64,000 nucleotides of DNA, taken from contig JBKPOY010000038.1 in NCBI GenBank assembly GCA_046733295.1, positions 12,127-76,126 on the forward strand. Direction: 5' to 3'. The notes beneath the pieces are model-generated. The model searched no databases and was not told where the DNA came from. It worked only from the letters and a program-made list of their open reading frames with translations. Both the position numbers and the translations under genes were made by a program. Below, piece after piece: positions 23,319 to 42,428 of the stretch (its first letter is position 1; each line of letters begins with the position of its first letter). This DNA is from 13-2-20CM-68-14 sp046733295. Lineage in GTDB: Bacteria; Actinomycetota; Thermoleophilia; Gaiellales; Gaiellaceae.

Positions 23319-23744
23319 GTGGCCAAGAAGGTTTTGACACTCATCAAGCTGCAGATCCCGGGCGGGCAGGCGAACCCGGCGCCGCCGGTCGGCCCTGCGC
23401 TCGGCCAGCACGGCGTCAACATCATGGAGTTCTGCAAGGCGTTCAACGCTCAGACGGGCGACCAGAACGGGCGGATCATCCCGGTCGAGATCACGGTTTA
23501 CGAGGACCGCTCGTTCGACTTCATCACGAAGACGCCGCCGGCCGCCGTCCTGATCAAAGAGGCGCTGAGGCTGGAGAAGGGCTCCGGCGAGCCGAACCGG
23601 GAGAAGGTGGGCCGCCTCACCCGTGACCAGGTCCGCTCGATCGCGGAGACGAAGATGCCCGACCTGAACGCCAGAGATGTCGAGGAAGCCATGAAAGTGG
23701 TCGCCGGGACAGCGCGAAGCATGGGCGTGGAGACCGACCTTTGA
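23319..23744 (+). CDS. rplK: 50S ribosomal protein L11
   Basis: The product has 141 residues, full length. The N-terminal LQIPGGQANPAPPVGPALGQHGVN is the proline-rich RNA- and factor-binding face near the GTPase centre, and the C-terminal domain has the usual AGTARSMGV. GTG start 23319. The TGA overlaps the TTG start of rplA (TTGA), a tight coupling usual for rplK-rplA. Confidence 0.97.
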   Translation: MAKKVLTLIKLQIPGGQANPAPPVGPALGQHGVNIMEFCKAFNAQTGDQNGRIIPVEITVYEDRSFDFITKTPPAAVLIKEALRLEKGSGEPNREKVGRLTRDQVRSIAETKMPDLNARDVEEAMKVVAGTARSMGVETDL

Positions 23745-24484
23745 GCCGGCACGGGAAGGACTACCGAGGTGCCCGCGCGGAGATCGACCGCGAGCGGCTC
23801 TACTCGCCGGCCGAGGCGATCCGGATGCTGAAGGGCTTTCCGGAGAAGAAGTTCGACGAGACGGTCGAGGTGCACTTCAACCTGGGCCTCAACGTCCGCC
23901 ACGCCGAGCAGCAGCTGCGCGGGACGCTGATGCTCCCCCACGGCACCGGCCGCGAGTCCAAGGTTGCGGTCTTCGCCGAGGGGGACAAGGCACGCGAGGC
24001 GCAGGAGGCCGGCGCGGACGTCGTCGGCACGGGCGAGCTCGCGAAGCAGATCGAGGAGGGTTTCGACGACTTCGACGTCGCAATCGCGACGCCCGACCAG
24101 ATGAGCGTCGTCGGCAAGCTCGGGCGGATTCTCGGCCCACGGGGGAAGATGCCCAACCCGAAGACCGGCACGGTGACGATGGACGTCGCGAAGGCGGTCC
24201 AGGAGGCGAAGGCCGGCAAGCTCGAGTACCGCACCGACCGCGGTGCGAACGTCCACGTCACGCTCGGCAAGAAGAGCTTCGACGAGAAGCAGCTGGCCGA
24301 GAACTACGCCGCGCTGATCGACGAGATCATGCGCGCCAAGCCTGCGGCCGCCAAGGGCCGCTACATTCACGGCGTTACACTGACCACCACGATGGGCCCC
24401 GGGATCCATGTCGACCCGGCGCGGACGAGGGGCATCGTCGAGGAGCTCGAGGAGACACCCGCAGAAGAAGCTGTACCCGCGTAA
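23741..24484 (+). CDS. rplA: 50S ribosomal protein L1
   Basis: The product has 247 residues. Both L1 domains are visible, with the LGRILGPRGKMPNPKTGTV motif and the C-terminal YIHGVTLTTTMGPGI. L1 forms the mobile stalk at the E site and in many bacteria represses its own mRNA. The start is TTG 23741 inside the rplK stop. The last 15 residues are acidic (VEELEETPAEEAVPA), a small extension. Confidence 0.97.
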   Translation: MSRHGKDYRGARAEIDRERLYSPAEAIRMLKGFPEKKFDETVEVHFNLGLNVRHAEQQLRGTLMLPHGTGRESKVAVFAEGDKAREAQEAGADVVGTGELAKQIEEGFDDFDVAIATPDQMSVVGKLGRILGPRGKMPNPKTGTVTMDVAKAVQEAKAGKLEYRTDRGANVHVTLGKKSFDEKQLAENYAALIDEIMRAKPAAAKGRYIHGVTLTTTMGPGIHVDPARTRGIVEELEETPAEEAVPA

Positions 24485-24615
24485 GAAAGCCCGTCGCCGA
24501 AGACCGCTGGCAGCCGCGAGGCGGAAGTCCAGCCGAGGCGGATCGGAAGCAGCGCATCGACGCTCCTGCCGAGCCCGCCCGAGTGCGGGCTCGATTCGTA
24601 AGAGGAGGTGATTCG
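24485..24615 (+). promoter_or_regulatory. L10 leader (rplJL autoregulatory region)
   Basis: The 131-base gap before rplJ is structured. GAGCCCGC (24571-24578) and GCGGGCTC (24585-24592) form a perfect 8-bp hairpin 9 bases before the AGAGGAGG ribosome-binding site. Further upstream GC-rich arms (24500-24560) can form the kinked stem to which the L10(L12)4 complex binds. The position matches the known L10 leader family; an Rfam RF00557 scan would confirm it. Confidence 0.65.
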
Positions 24616-25320
24616 ATGCTGAGAGGAGACAAGGAACGGATTGTCAGCGAGTTGGCGGAGCGCCTGAAGAGCTCGCAGAACCTGCTGGTCGCCGACTACC
24701 GAGGGCTGACCATGCCCGAGATCGACGAGCTGCGGACGAAGCTGCTCGAGAGCGGTGCCCGCTTCTCGGTCGTCAAGAACACGCTCACCCGCAGGGCCGC
24801 GGAGGAGGCCGGCGTCACGCCGCTGCTCGACCTGATCGACGGGCCCACGGCGATCGCGTTCATCGACGCCGACGGCGATCCCGCGGCCGCTGCGAAGATC
24901 TTGAACGACACCGCGAGGACGAACGACGTCCTCGTGATCCGCGGCGGCCTGCTCGAGGGGGACACCGTCTCGGACGCCGAGGTGAAACGACTGGCGTCGC
25001 TGCCGCCGACTGACGTGCTCCGCGCACAGCTCGCCGGCGCCGTCGCCGCTCCCTTGACCACCGTCGTCGGCCTGTTCACCGCGCCGCTCCGCGACCTCGT
25101 CAATGTCATCGACGCACGGATCAAACAGCTGCAGGACCAGGGCGAGACAGCGCCGGAGCCTGAGGCCGAGGCGGCAGCGGTGGAGCCGGCAGCCGAGGAG
25201 GCCGCGGCTGAGCCAGAGCCCACCGCAAAGGCTGAGCCGGAATCGAAAACAGCGGAATCAACGGAGGAGCCGTCGGCCGAAGCCGATCAGGCTTCGGCCG
25301 AATCGAAGGAGGAGCATTAA
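24616..25320 (+). CDS. rplJ: 50S ribosomal protein L10 with acidic C-terminal tail
   Basis: The product has 234 residues against about 165-180 in most bacteria. Residues 1-175 are normal L10 (LLVADYRGLTMPEIDELR, GARFSVVKNTLTRRA, TVVGLFTAPLRDLVNVI). The remaining about 57 residues are almost only Glu, Ala, Pro and Ser. L10 anchors L12 dimers through its C-terminal helix, so the tail begins where the L12 sites end. ATG 24616 follows AGAGGAGG with ideal spacing; an in-frame start further upstream at 24583 would run through the leader hairpin and is rejected. One base separates the stop from rplL. Confidence 0.96.
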   Translation: MLRGDKERIVSELAERLKSSQNLLVADYRGLTMPEIDELRTKLLESGARFSVVKNTLTRRAAEEAGVTPLLDLIDGPTAIAFIDADGDPAAAAKILNDTARTNDVLVIRGGLLEGDTVSDAEVKRLASLPPTDVLRAQLAGAVAAPLTTVVGLFTAPLRDLVNVIDARIKQLQDQGETAPEPEAEAAAVEPAAEEAAAEPEPTAKAEPESKTAESTEEPSAEADQASAESKEEH

Positions 25321-25710
25321 ATGGCGAAGACCGACACCGACAAGCTCGTTCAGGACCTCGGGGGCATGACCGTCCTCGACCTGGTCGAGCTGAAGAACAA
25401 GCTCGAGGAGGAATGGGGCGTGACCGCCGCCGCTCCGGTCGCGGTCGCGGCCGCGGGCGCTCCGGCAGCGGGCGGCGACGGCGCCCCCGCCGAGGAGCAG
25501 TCGAGCTTCGACGTCGTCCTCAGCGAGGCCGGCGGTCAGAAGATCCAGGTGATCAAGGTCGTCCGGGCGGTCACCGGCCTCGGCCTGAAGGAGGCGAAGG
25601 ATCTCGTCGACGGCGCGCCGAACCCGGTCAAGGAAGGCGTAGCGAAGGAGGAGGCCGACACCATCAAGGGCCAGCTCGAGGAAGCGGGAGCGACCGTCGA
25701 GCTGAAGTAG
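25321..25710 (+). CDS. rplL: 50S ribosomal protein L7/L12
   Basis: The product has 129 residues. It has an N-terminal dimerisation helix, an Ala/Gly-rich hinge (about 38-60) and the factor-binding domain (FDVVLSEAGGQKIQVIKVVR, GLGLKEAKDLVDGAPNPVKEG). L12 recruits EF-G and EF-Tu and is present in several copies. The ATG directly follows rplJ. Confidence 0.98.
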   Translation: MAKTDTDKLVQDLGGMTVLDLVELKNKLEEEWGVTAAAPVAVAAAGAPAAGGDGAPAEEQSSFDVVLSEAGGQKIQVIKVVRAVTGLGLKEAKDLVDGAPNPVKEGVAKEEADTIKGQLEEAGATVELK

Positions 25711-25716
25711 TCGCGC

Positions 25717-25745
25717 GGGGCCGGCCTCGAGCCGGCTCCCCTTCT
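25717..25745 (+). terminator. Hairpin after rplL (terminator or attenuator)
   Basis: GCCGGC (25720-25725) pairs with GCCGGC (25731-25736), and GGG (25717-25719) with CCC (25738-25740), across a bulged T. It is followed by CTTCT, not a full T run. Position between rplL and rpoB fits the partial terminator that lowers rpoBC output in many bacteria. Confidence 0.55.
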
Positions 25746-26072
25746 ACCCTGTTCCAGTGATTTCGCGGGGCTTGCGCGCAGGAATCCGCCCGCAGCGGCA
25801 CCTCCACGGGAGGAACCCCTTCACCCCAACGAATACGCTCGCAAAGAGCCCGAAGGAAGCGCGCTCGTTCGTCTAGACGAAACGACACCGGAGGCCCCGC
25901 GGGGCGCCTTGGGTGCTTTTCGTTCCCGAGATCGTCTATAGTGGCCCGAACGGCTGCCTCCCGCGGGCTTTGCCTTGCGCAGGAGGACCCTCTTTCGCTA
26001 TCTTTGTGGGTCGCGCCGTAGTTTCGCCTGTCCGCATTTCACCATTAGAGCCGTAAAGGGAGGCACCCCCAC
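25746..26072 (+). promoter_or_regulatory. rpoB upstream region with palindrome and candidate promoter
   Basis: The stretch contains no gene. TTCGTCTAGACGAA (25868-25881) is a perfect 14-base palindrome that could be a protein site. GGAGGCCCCGCGGGGCGCC (about 25891-25909) is a near-perfect hairpin followed by TTGGGTGCTTTT. TATAGT (25937-25942) is a good -10 box, but the -35 at the usual distance (TGCTTT) is poor. GGGAGG (26058-26063) is the rpoB ribosome-binding site. Confidence 0.45.
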
Positions 26073-29690
<3,618 letters not shown>

Positions 29691-29766
29691 AAAGAGACCG
29701 CGCGCAGACCATCGGCCTGGCGGCCGAGGCCTCACACGCTCAGAGCAGAGAGGAAGGAAGAGACGT

Positions 29767-34302
<4,536 letters not shown>

Positions 34303-34305
34303 AAC

Positions 34306-34336
34306 GTGAGGCCCTCTCCGGAGGGCCTCACTCTTT
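34306..34336 (+). terminator. Strong intrinsic terminator after rpoC
   Basis: GTGAGGCCCTC (34306-34316) pairs perfectly with GAGGGCCTCAC (34321-34331) over 11 bp with a TCCG tetraloop, followed by TCTTT. It ends the rplKAJL-rpoBC unit. The next gene starts only 23 bases later, so that gene either has its own compact promoter or depends on read-through. Confidence 0.93.
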
Positions 34337-34358
34337 CCTGGTAGAAACTGCCGTTGGA

Positions 34359-36158
34359 GTGAAACGGGTCGCACTCCTTCTGCTCCTCGTCGCGGCGGGG
34401 CTGAGCGCGTCGGCGAACACGCCTGCGCCGTCGACGGCTGCGAAGACCGACACCTGCTCGCTGCCGGCGAAGAAGCCCGTCTGGATCGACTTCGCCGACG
34501 GGTCGGTTCCGTACTGGGAGCAGTTCGCGCAACCGGGCCTCGTCGCCGCAGCCGCGAACTTCATCTTCCCGCCCCAGATCCGGGCGCGCGGTGCGAAGAC
34601 GGTCTACTTCGACCTCAACTTCACGCGGCGGACCGGCACGCCGACCGAACCGGCCGACCCCGCGACCGTCGCCGATCGAGCGAGTCGCTTCTACACCTAT
34701 GCCTCGAGCTCAATGGGCTGCGCGAAGCCGCTCATGGCCGAGAACGAGCTCCAGGGCGCGAGCACGCTGACGCCGTGGAGCCCGACGAACGCGCAGTACC
34801 GCCAGAACGTCCTCATCTTCCTGCGCACGCTCGCGGCGCGTGGCGCGCGGCCGGTGCTGCTCGTCTCCAGCACGCCCTACACGGGCGGCGAGGCCGCGGA
34901 CTGGTGGCGCGAGGTCGCGCAGGTGGCGCAGATCGTCCGCGAGGTGTACTTCCCCGCGCCGAAGATCTACAAGCTCGGCACGATTCAGGGCAGCCGGACG
35001 TTGCGGCAGATGTTCCGCGCCGGGGCCGAGGACTTCATCTCGATCGGCATCCCGCCATCGAAGCTCGGGATCATGCTCGGCTTTCATACGACGCCGGGCT
35101 CGGGAGGGCGTGAGCGGCTCCGGCCGGCTTCGAAGTGGTTCGAGGTGACGAAGCTGCAGACGCTCGCCGCGAAGGAGGTCGGGCGGGATCTCGGCCTCGC
35201 GACGATCTGGTCGTGGGGCTGGGCCACGTGGACGGCCGCCGAGTCGGACCCGGACAAGCCCGCTAACGCGTGCGTCTACCTCTGGACCCGCGACCCGAAG
35301 CTCTGCAACGCACCGGCGAGGGTCGGGAAGGCGCTCAACCCGGATCGCACCGAGGGGCAGCTGATCTTCCCGCGCGGCGCCCGTTGCACCGTGTACGGCC
35401 GCCCCGTGCGCTGGGGCGTGGCGGCAGCGATCTCCCGCGTGACCCAGGATCCGCAGGCCGCGTTCACCGCCGCCTACTCGCGCGCGGTCGCGAGCTCGTA
35501 CGCGCACGTGAGCACCAAGGCGGTCCTCGCGGCGGAGAAGGCGGTGATCAACCTCCACTTCGGCGGCAGCCGCGCCGCCTACGTCGCCGCGCTCGCGCGG
35601 ACGCGCGCGTACGTCGGCACCGCGCGCGGGGTGATCGCGGACGAGCTGCGGCGGTCGATCATCCAGAAGCGGATCCGCGTGGCCGCTCCGTCCGGGTCGT
35701 CGATCCACTCGTACTACGACACCTACGCAGCGGCGCCGGTGCGGCTGGTCGAGGTGAAGCCGGCGGCTCCGTGGCTCGGCAACAGGCGGCGCGGGTTCGC
35801 TCTTGGAGCGGTCGCGCCCCCGCGCGTCTTCACGCTGAAGGCCGGCCAGCAGGCGACCGTGCGCACCATGACCGGCACGTTCAAGATCAAGCCTGTCGGC
35901 CCGACCATCGCGCTCGCGGAGCTGCCTCTCTCGAAGGCGCGCAGGCCGATCGCGACCGCGCTCGTTTCGCTCGCCCGCGACACGGCGTACCAGAACTGGC
36001 TCCTCTACCGGCAGAATTCGGCCCTGAACGCGACGCTCTGCTGGCGTGACCAGCTGCCGGCCGTCGAGGTCGTGCCGCTGACCGACTACCTGCCATACCT
36101 GGCCCTCGACTCGGGCGCCGCCTCGTCGACGACCGGCCTGGGCCGCCGCGGCGGCTAG
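34359..36158 (+). CDS. Secreted protein of unknown function (599 aa)
   Basis: I do not recognise the family. A clear signal peptide (MKRVALLLLLVAAGLSASA) is followed by a large alpha/beta domain (about 30-320) rich in Trp and aromatic patches (FIFPPQIRARGAKTVYFDLNF, LATIWSWGWATW), which recalls TIM-barrel-like folds. A helical segment follows (about 370-440: AVLAAEKAVINLHFGGSRAAYVAALA), with a flavour of SurA/trigger-factor-type chaperone helices. The C-terminal part is beta-rich and ends in LCWRDQLPAVEVVPLTDYLPYL. Four or more cysteines could form disulfides. GTG 34359 is used; there is no good ribosome-binding site. Confidence 0.6.
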   Translation: MKRVALLLLLVAAGLSASANTPAPSTAAKTDTCSLPAKKPVWIDFADGSVPYWEQFAQPGLVAAAANFIFPPQIRARGAKTVYFDLNFTRRTGTPTEPADPATVADRASRFYTYASSSMGCAKPLMAENELQGASTLTPWSPTNAQYRQNVLIFLRTLAARGARPVLLVSSTPYTGGEAADWWREVAQVAQIVREVYFPAPKIYKLGTIQGSRTLRQMFRAGAEDFISIGIPPSKLGIMLGFHTTPGSGGRERLRPASKWFEVTKLQTLAAKEVGRDLGLATIWSWGWATWTAAESDPDKPANACVYLWTRDPKLCNAPARVGKALNPDRTEGQLIFPRGARCTVYGRPVRWGVAAAISRVTQDPQAAFTAAYSRAVASSYAHVSTKAVLAAEKAVINLHFGGSRAAYVAALARTRAYVGTARGVIADELRRSIIQKRIRVAAPSGSSIHSYYDTYAAAPVRLVEVKPAAPWLGNRRRGFALGAVAPPRVFTLKAGQQATVRTMTGTFKIKPVGPTIALAELPLSKARRPIATALVSLARDTAYQNWLLYRQNSALNATLCWRDQLPAVEVVPLTDYLPYLALDSGAASSTTGLGRRGG

Positions 36159-36183
36159 CCCCGTCCCCTTCCAGTCCCGTCCT

Positions 36184-36309
36184 GGGTCTGACCCCCGACA
36201 TGCCAGGTTCGGACGGGGCGGGCGGGCCGGCGGCTCACACGAAACGCGCATAACCATGCGGGCTTCGTAACCGTTCCGGCCATGGCCGGGGTCTGACCCC
36301 AGACATGCC
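36184..36309. repeat. Second palindromic repeat family, two copies between convergent genes
   Basis: GGGTCTGACCCCCGACATGCC (36184-36204) and GGGGTCTGACCCCAGACATGCC (36288-36309) share the core GGTCTGACC palindrome and a GACATGCC tail, 104 bases apart in the same orientation. The spacer is GC-rich with CGTAACCGTTCCGG, a faint echo of the other REP family. Nothing else is seen in the 159-base gap (36159-36317). Confidence 0.75.
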
Positions 36310-36317
36310 CCGCGAGG

Positions 36318-37484
36318 CTAGGCCGGGGTGGTCGACGCGACTACCTGGGCCTTGCCGCGCTCCTTCGCGCGGTACAGGGCCTCGTCGGCGCGCTCGAAGA
36401 ACGTCCTCGGGTCGTCGTCGGGCTTCAGCTCGGCGACGCCGGCCGAGAACGAGAGCCGGCCCGCCTGGCCGACCGGACGCGCGGACAGCGCGGCCTGCAG
36501 CCGGCGGTAGAGCTGGTCGGCATCCGCGAGCGCCGACTCGGGCAGGATCACGGCGAACTCGTCGCCGCCGACGCGGCAGGCGATGTCGGCCGAGCGGACG
36601 ACGTCCCGCACCCGCTCCGCGGACTCGGCGATCACGGCATCGCCGGCGAGGTGGCCGATGCGGTCGTTGATCGCCTTGAAGTCGTCGAGGTCGAAGACGA
36701 TCAGCGCCAGCCGCCGGCTGTAACGATGGGCGCGTGCGACCTCGCGCGCGAGCGTGTCGTGGAAGTAGCGCCGGTTGTGGAGCCCGGTGAGGGCGTCGAG
36801 GTCGGCCAGCTGGCGTGCCTCGCGGAAGCGGGTCGCGTTCTCGATTGCCGGCCCGGCCCGCAGTGCGAGCTGCTCGAGCTCGCGAACCACGTCCTCGCTC
36901 CAGGTGTGCGAGCGCGACCGCGAGAAGACCGCGATGAAGCCAATCGAGCCGGTCTCCGTCTGGACGGGAACCGCGAGGCCGGAGTGGATGAGGTTCGCCG
37001 GACCGTCGCCCGCCGTCTCCACGGGATAGTCGTAGGCGAGTGAGATCGAGCGCGCCTCGGCGTCCCCCGGCGGCCCGGCGATTGACTGCCGCTGCGCCTC
37101 TTCGGCCGTGAGTCCGAGCGTCGCGATGATCGGCGCGTCGCCGCCGTGGTCGAGCCTCGCCAGAACCGCGTCGACACCCGGGATCGCGCCCGCCGCGTCC
37201 AGGGTGCGGGTCAGCACCTCGTCGAGGTCGATCGACCCGGCGAGCTCGCCGAGCATCCGGTTGCGCCGGCCCTCCTCCTGGGCCTGCTCGAGCGCCTGCG
37301 AGAGTTCGGCGACCATCGACTCCATGCGGGAGTTCATCTCGGTGACGAGCTCGGTGAGGCGCTCGTCCCGGCTGCCTCTGCCCGCGGCGCGAGCGAACAA
37401 CAGCGCGAGCAGCACGACGACCAGGGTCGCAATCGCGGCCCCGATCGCGACGACGAGCGTCGTCACTCCGAGCGGCTGCAGCAT
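36318..37484 (-). CDS. Diguanylate cyclase with membrane anchor and GAF sensor
   Basis: The product has 388 residues. One N-terminal membrane helix (about 8-32) is followed by a coiled coil (about 40-75). A GAF domain (about 78-220) ends in the ATRFREARQLADLDALTGLHNRRY signalling helix, then a GGDEF domain. The active-site GGDEF is at residues 306-310 and the inhibitory I-site RSAD at 297-300, so the enzyme should make c-di-GMP with product feedback. Sensing ligand of the GAF domain is unknown. ATG 37484 follows GGAGGAGC. It may set c-di-GMP levels that PilB-type ATPases can sense (inference). Confidence 0.93.
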   Translation of the reverse strand: MLQPLGVTTLVVAIGAAIATLVVVLLALLFARAAGRGSRDERLTELVTEMNSRMESMVAELSQALEQAQEEGRRNRMLGELAGSIDLDEVLTRTLDAAGAIPGVDAVLARLDHGGDAPIIATLGLTAEEAQRQSIAGPPGDAEARSISLAYDYPVETAGDGPANLIHSGLAVPVQTETGSIGFIAVFSRSRSHTWSEDVVRELEQLALRAGPAIENATRFREARQLADLDALTGLHNRRYFHDTLAREVARAHRYSRRLALIVFDLDDFKAINDRIGHLAGDAVIAESAERVRDVVRSADIACRVGGDEFAVILPESALADADQLYRRLQAALSARPVGQAGRLSFSAGVAELKPDDDPRTFFERADEALYRAKERGKAQVVASTTPA

Positions 37485-37656
37485 GTTCGCTCCTCCGGCA
37501 ACTGTCCCGATCCCCCGCTCGATGCCTCGGAAAGCGGGCCCGGTCTCACTGTAATTCGATTCCCTCGTTCTGACTATAGTTTGAAAGCAATAAAAAGCCC
37601 TGCTCGCACGGGTTTCTTTGCCCGGAAACGCCAGGAGTGAAGCGGCTTTGCGCGGT

Positions 37657-37768
37657 TTGACGGCCGCGCGAGCGTTTCGCTACCATGCTCCTCCGGTTGG
37701 CAGGGGTGATGCCCCTGGCCAGCCTTTGTTGTGTCCGAACATCCTCTCCTGGAGTCACGAAAGCCGCA
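37657..37768 (+). promoter_or_regulatory. str operon promoter and leader
   Basis: TTGACG (37657-37662), an 18-base spacer and TACCAT (37681-37686) form a convincing housekeeping promoter. The leader of about 75 bases holds a hairpin, GGCAGGGG (37699-37706) with CCCCTGGCC (37712-37720), and a GGAG at 37751. The stretch 37485-37656 between the divergent cyclase gene and this promoter holds a TATAGT box (37575) and A/T-rich sequence but no gene. Confidence 0.7.
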
Positions 37769-38140
37769 ATGCCAACCGTAAACCAGCTTGTGCGCAAGGG
37801 TCGCCTCGCACCGAAGGCGAAGATGAAGACCCCTGCCCTCCGTGGCGCTCCCCAGAAGCGCGGCGTCTGCACGCGCGTGTACACGACCACGCCGAAGAAG
37901 CCGAACTCGGCCCTTCGCAAGGTCGCGCGCGTCCGGCTGACAAACGGCATGGAAGTCGGCTCGTACATTCCGGGTGAGGGACACAATTTGCAGGAGCACT
38001 CGGTCGTCCTCATCCGCGGCGGCCGCGTCAAGGACCTGCCGGGCTTCCGGTACAAGGTGATCCGGGGCGGCCTCGACGCCGCGGGCGTGGGCGACCGCCG
38101 CCAGGCCCGCTCGAAGTACGGCGCCAAGAAGGGTTCGTAA
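37769..38140 (+). CDS. rpsL: 30S ribosomal protein S12
   Basis: The product has 123 residues: MPTVNQLVRKGR at the start, then the decoding-site motif TTTPKKPNSALRK with wild-type Lys (position 43 in E. coli numbering), and VKDLPGFRYKVIRG with the second streptomycin-relevant Lys (VKDLPG). It should therefore be streptomycin-sensitive at this locus. ATG 37769 is chosen because it gives the universal N-terminus; the longer open frame upstream overlaps the promoter. The TAA overlaps the ATG of rpsG (TAATG). Confidence 0.97.
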   Translation: MPTVNQLVRKGRLAPKAKMKTPALRGAPQKRGVCTRVYTTTPKKPNSALRKVARVRLTNGMEVGSYIPGEGHNLQEHSVVLIRGGRVKDLPGFRYKVIRGGLDAAGVGDRRQARSKYGAKKGS

Positions 38141-38610
38141 TGCCCCGCCGTGCCGAAGTCCCGGTCCGCGAGCTCACGCCGGACCCCGTCCACAACTCAC
38201 GCCTCGTCTCGCAGGTGATCAACCGCGTGATGACCCGCGGCAAGAAGAGCACCGCCGAGAAGATCGTCTACGACGCGCTCGACCGCGTCGGCGAGCAGAC
38301 GGGCAAGCCACCCGTGGAGGTCCTCGAGCAGGCGATCAAGACGATCACACCGGTGCTCGAGGTTCGCTCCCGCCGGGTCGGCGGGGCGAACTACCAGGTG
38401 CCAGTGGAGGTGCCGCAGCGCCGCGCGCGGACACTCGCCGTCCGCTGGCTCGTCACCTTCTCGCGCGACCGGCGCGAGAAGCACATGTCGGAGAAGCTCG
38501 CCGGCGAGATCCTGGACGCCCTGAACCAGCAGGGGAACGCGTTCAAGCGCAAGGACGACCTCTACCGAATGGCACAGGCCAACAAGGCCTTCGCCCACTA
38601 CCGCTGGTAA
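38140..38610 (+). CDS. rpsG: 30S ribosomal protein S7
   Basis: The product has 156 residues, standard length. The MPRRAEVPVRELTPDPVHNSRL start and the VEVPQRRARTLAVRWLVTFSRDRREK region are typical. S7 nucleates assembly of the 30S head and is the usual autoregulator of the str operon. The ATG overlaps the rpsL stop. Five bases separate it from fusA. Confidence 0.97.
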   Translation: MPRRAEVPVRELTPDPVHNSRLVSQVINRVMTRGKKSTAEKIVYDALDRVGEQTGKPPVEVLEQAIKTITPVLEVRSRRVGGANYQVPVEVPQRRARTLAVRWLVTFSRDRREKHMSEKLAGEILDALNQQGNAFKRKDDLYRMAQANKAFAHYRW

Positions 38611-38615
38611 TTCAC

Positions 38616-40715
<2,100 letters not shown>

Positions 40716-40720
40716 GTACC

Positions 40721-40761
40721 GCTCCTAGAGTGCACAACCGTTTTTTCAACCGGAGGTAGGA
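40721..40761 (+). promoter_or_regulatory. tuf leader with conserved CCTAG...CACAACCG motif
   Basis: CGCTCCTAGAGTGCACAACCG (40721-40741 region) resembles the leaders of rpsJ and rpoA. It is followed by six T, then an ACCGGAGGTAGGA ribosome-binding region just before the tuf ATG at 40762. No clear promoter is seen in the 46-base gap. Confidence 0.4.
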
Positions 40762-41955
<1,194 letters not shown>

Positions 41956-41956
41956 A

Positions 41957-41990
41957 CGCTTCGCGTCCTGGGATCCACAAACGTAACTCG
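41957..41990 (+). promoter_or_regulatory. rpsJ leader motif shared with rpoA
   Basis: CGCTTCGCGTCCTG...TCCACAAACGTAAC (41957-41986) aligns over its whole length with the sequence after rpsD and before rpoA (57226-57255). Both follow an AAGTAA stop context. It is the only sequence in the 43-base gap before rpsJ, which has no visible ribosome-binding site. Confidence 0.45.
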
Positions 41991-41998
41991 ATAACTGA

Positions 41999-42304
41999 AT
42001 GGCGCAAAAAATCCGCATCCGTCTGAAGGGGTACGACCACACGCAGCTCGATCGGTCGGCGCAGTCGATCGTCGAGACGGCGCAGCGAACCGGTGCCACC
42101 ATCACCGGTCCCGTGCCCCTTCCGACGGAGAAGAACGTCTACACGGTCATCCGCAGCCCCTTCAAGGACAAGGACTCCCGTGAGCACTTCGAGATCCGGA
42201 CCCATAAGCGGCTGATCGACATCCACTCGCCGACCCCGAAGACGGTCGACTCGCTGATGCGGCTGGATCTTCCCGCCGGCGTCGACATCGAGATCAAGCT
42301 GTGA
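41999..42304 (+). CDS. rpsJ: 30S ribosomal protein S10
   Basis: The product has 101 residues. The MAQKIRIRLKGYDHTQLDRSAQSIVETA start and the TGPVPLPTEKNVYTV and HKRLIDIHSPT motifs are typical. S10 (NusE) also joins NusB/NusG in antitermination. There is no Shine-Dalgarno sequence before ATG 41999, unusual for such an abundant protein, although a conserved leader motif lies there. Confidence 0.97.
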   Translation: MAQKIRIRLKGYDHTQLDRSAQSIVETAQRTGATITGPVPLPTEKNVYTVIRSPFKDKDSREHFEIRTHKRLIDIHSPTPKTVDSLMRLDLPAGVDIEIKL

Positions 42305-42428
42305 TGCAACGACGCCTCACCGCGCTGAGCTTTGCTGGGGAAGCCTCCCGATCGCTCCGCGTCGGTTTCCCTTCCCCTGGTCCGCTTGCGCGGACCCAAC
42401 TTCCTGCCCCCGCTAACGGGGTCGCGGC
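42305..42428 (+). promoter_or_regulatory. Structured rplC leader with 15-bp stem across the start codon
   Basis: Three local hairpins can form: GGGGAAG/CTTCCCC (42337-42343 with 42371-42377), GGTCCGC/GCGGACC (42379-42385 with 42390-42396) and CCCCG/CGGGG (42408-42412 with 42417-42421). In addition CCCAACTTCCTGCCC (42395-42409) is the exact reverse complement of GGGCAGGAAGTTGGG (42443-42457) inside the rplC coding region, enclosing the ATG at 42429. The structures compete, so this looks like a riboregulator of the rplC-rpsQ genes. Confidence 0.65.

Noticed and set aside
37570..37660. A/T-rich stretch with AAAAAGCCC/GGGTTTCTTT as a bidirectional terminator
   Set aside because: The stem is only 4-5 bp with a long loop, and the neighbouring genes are divergent, so no terminator is expected there.
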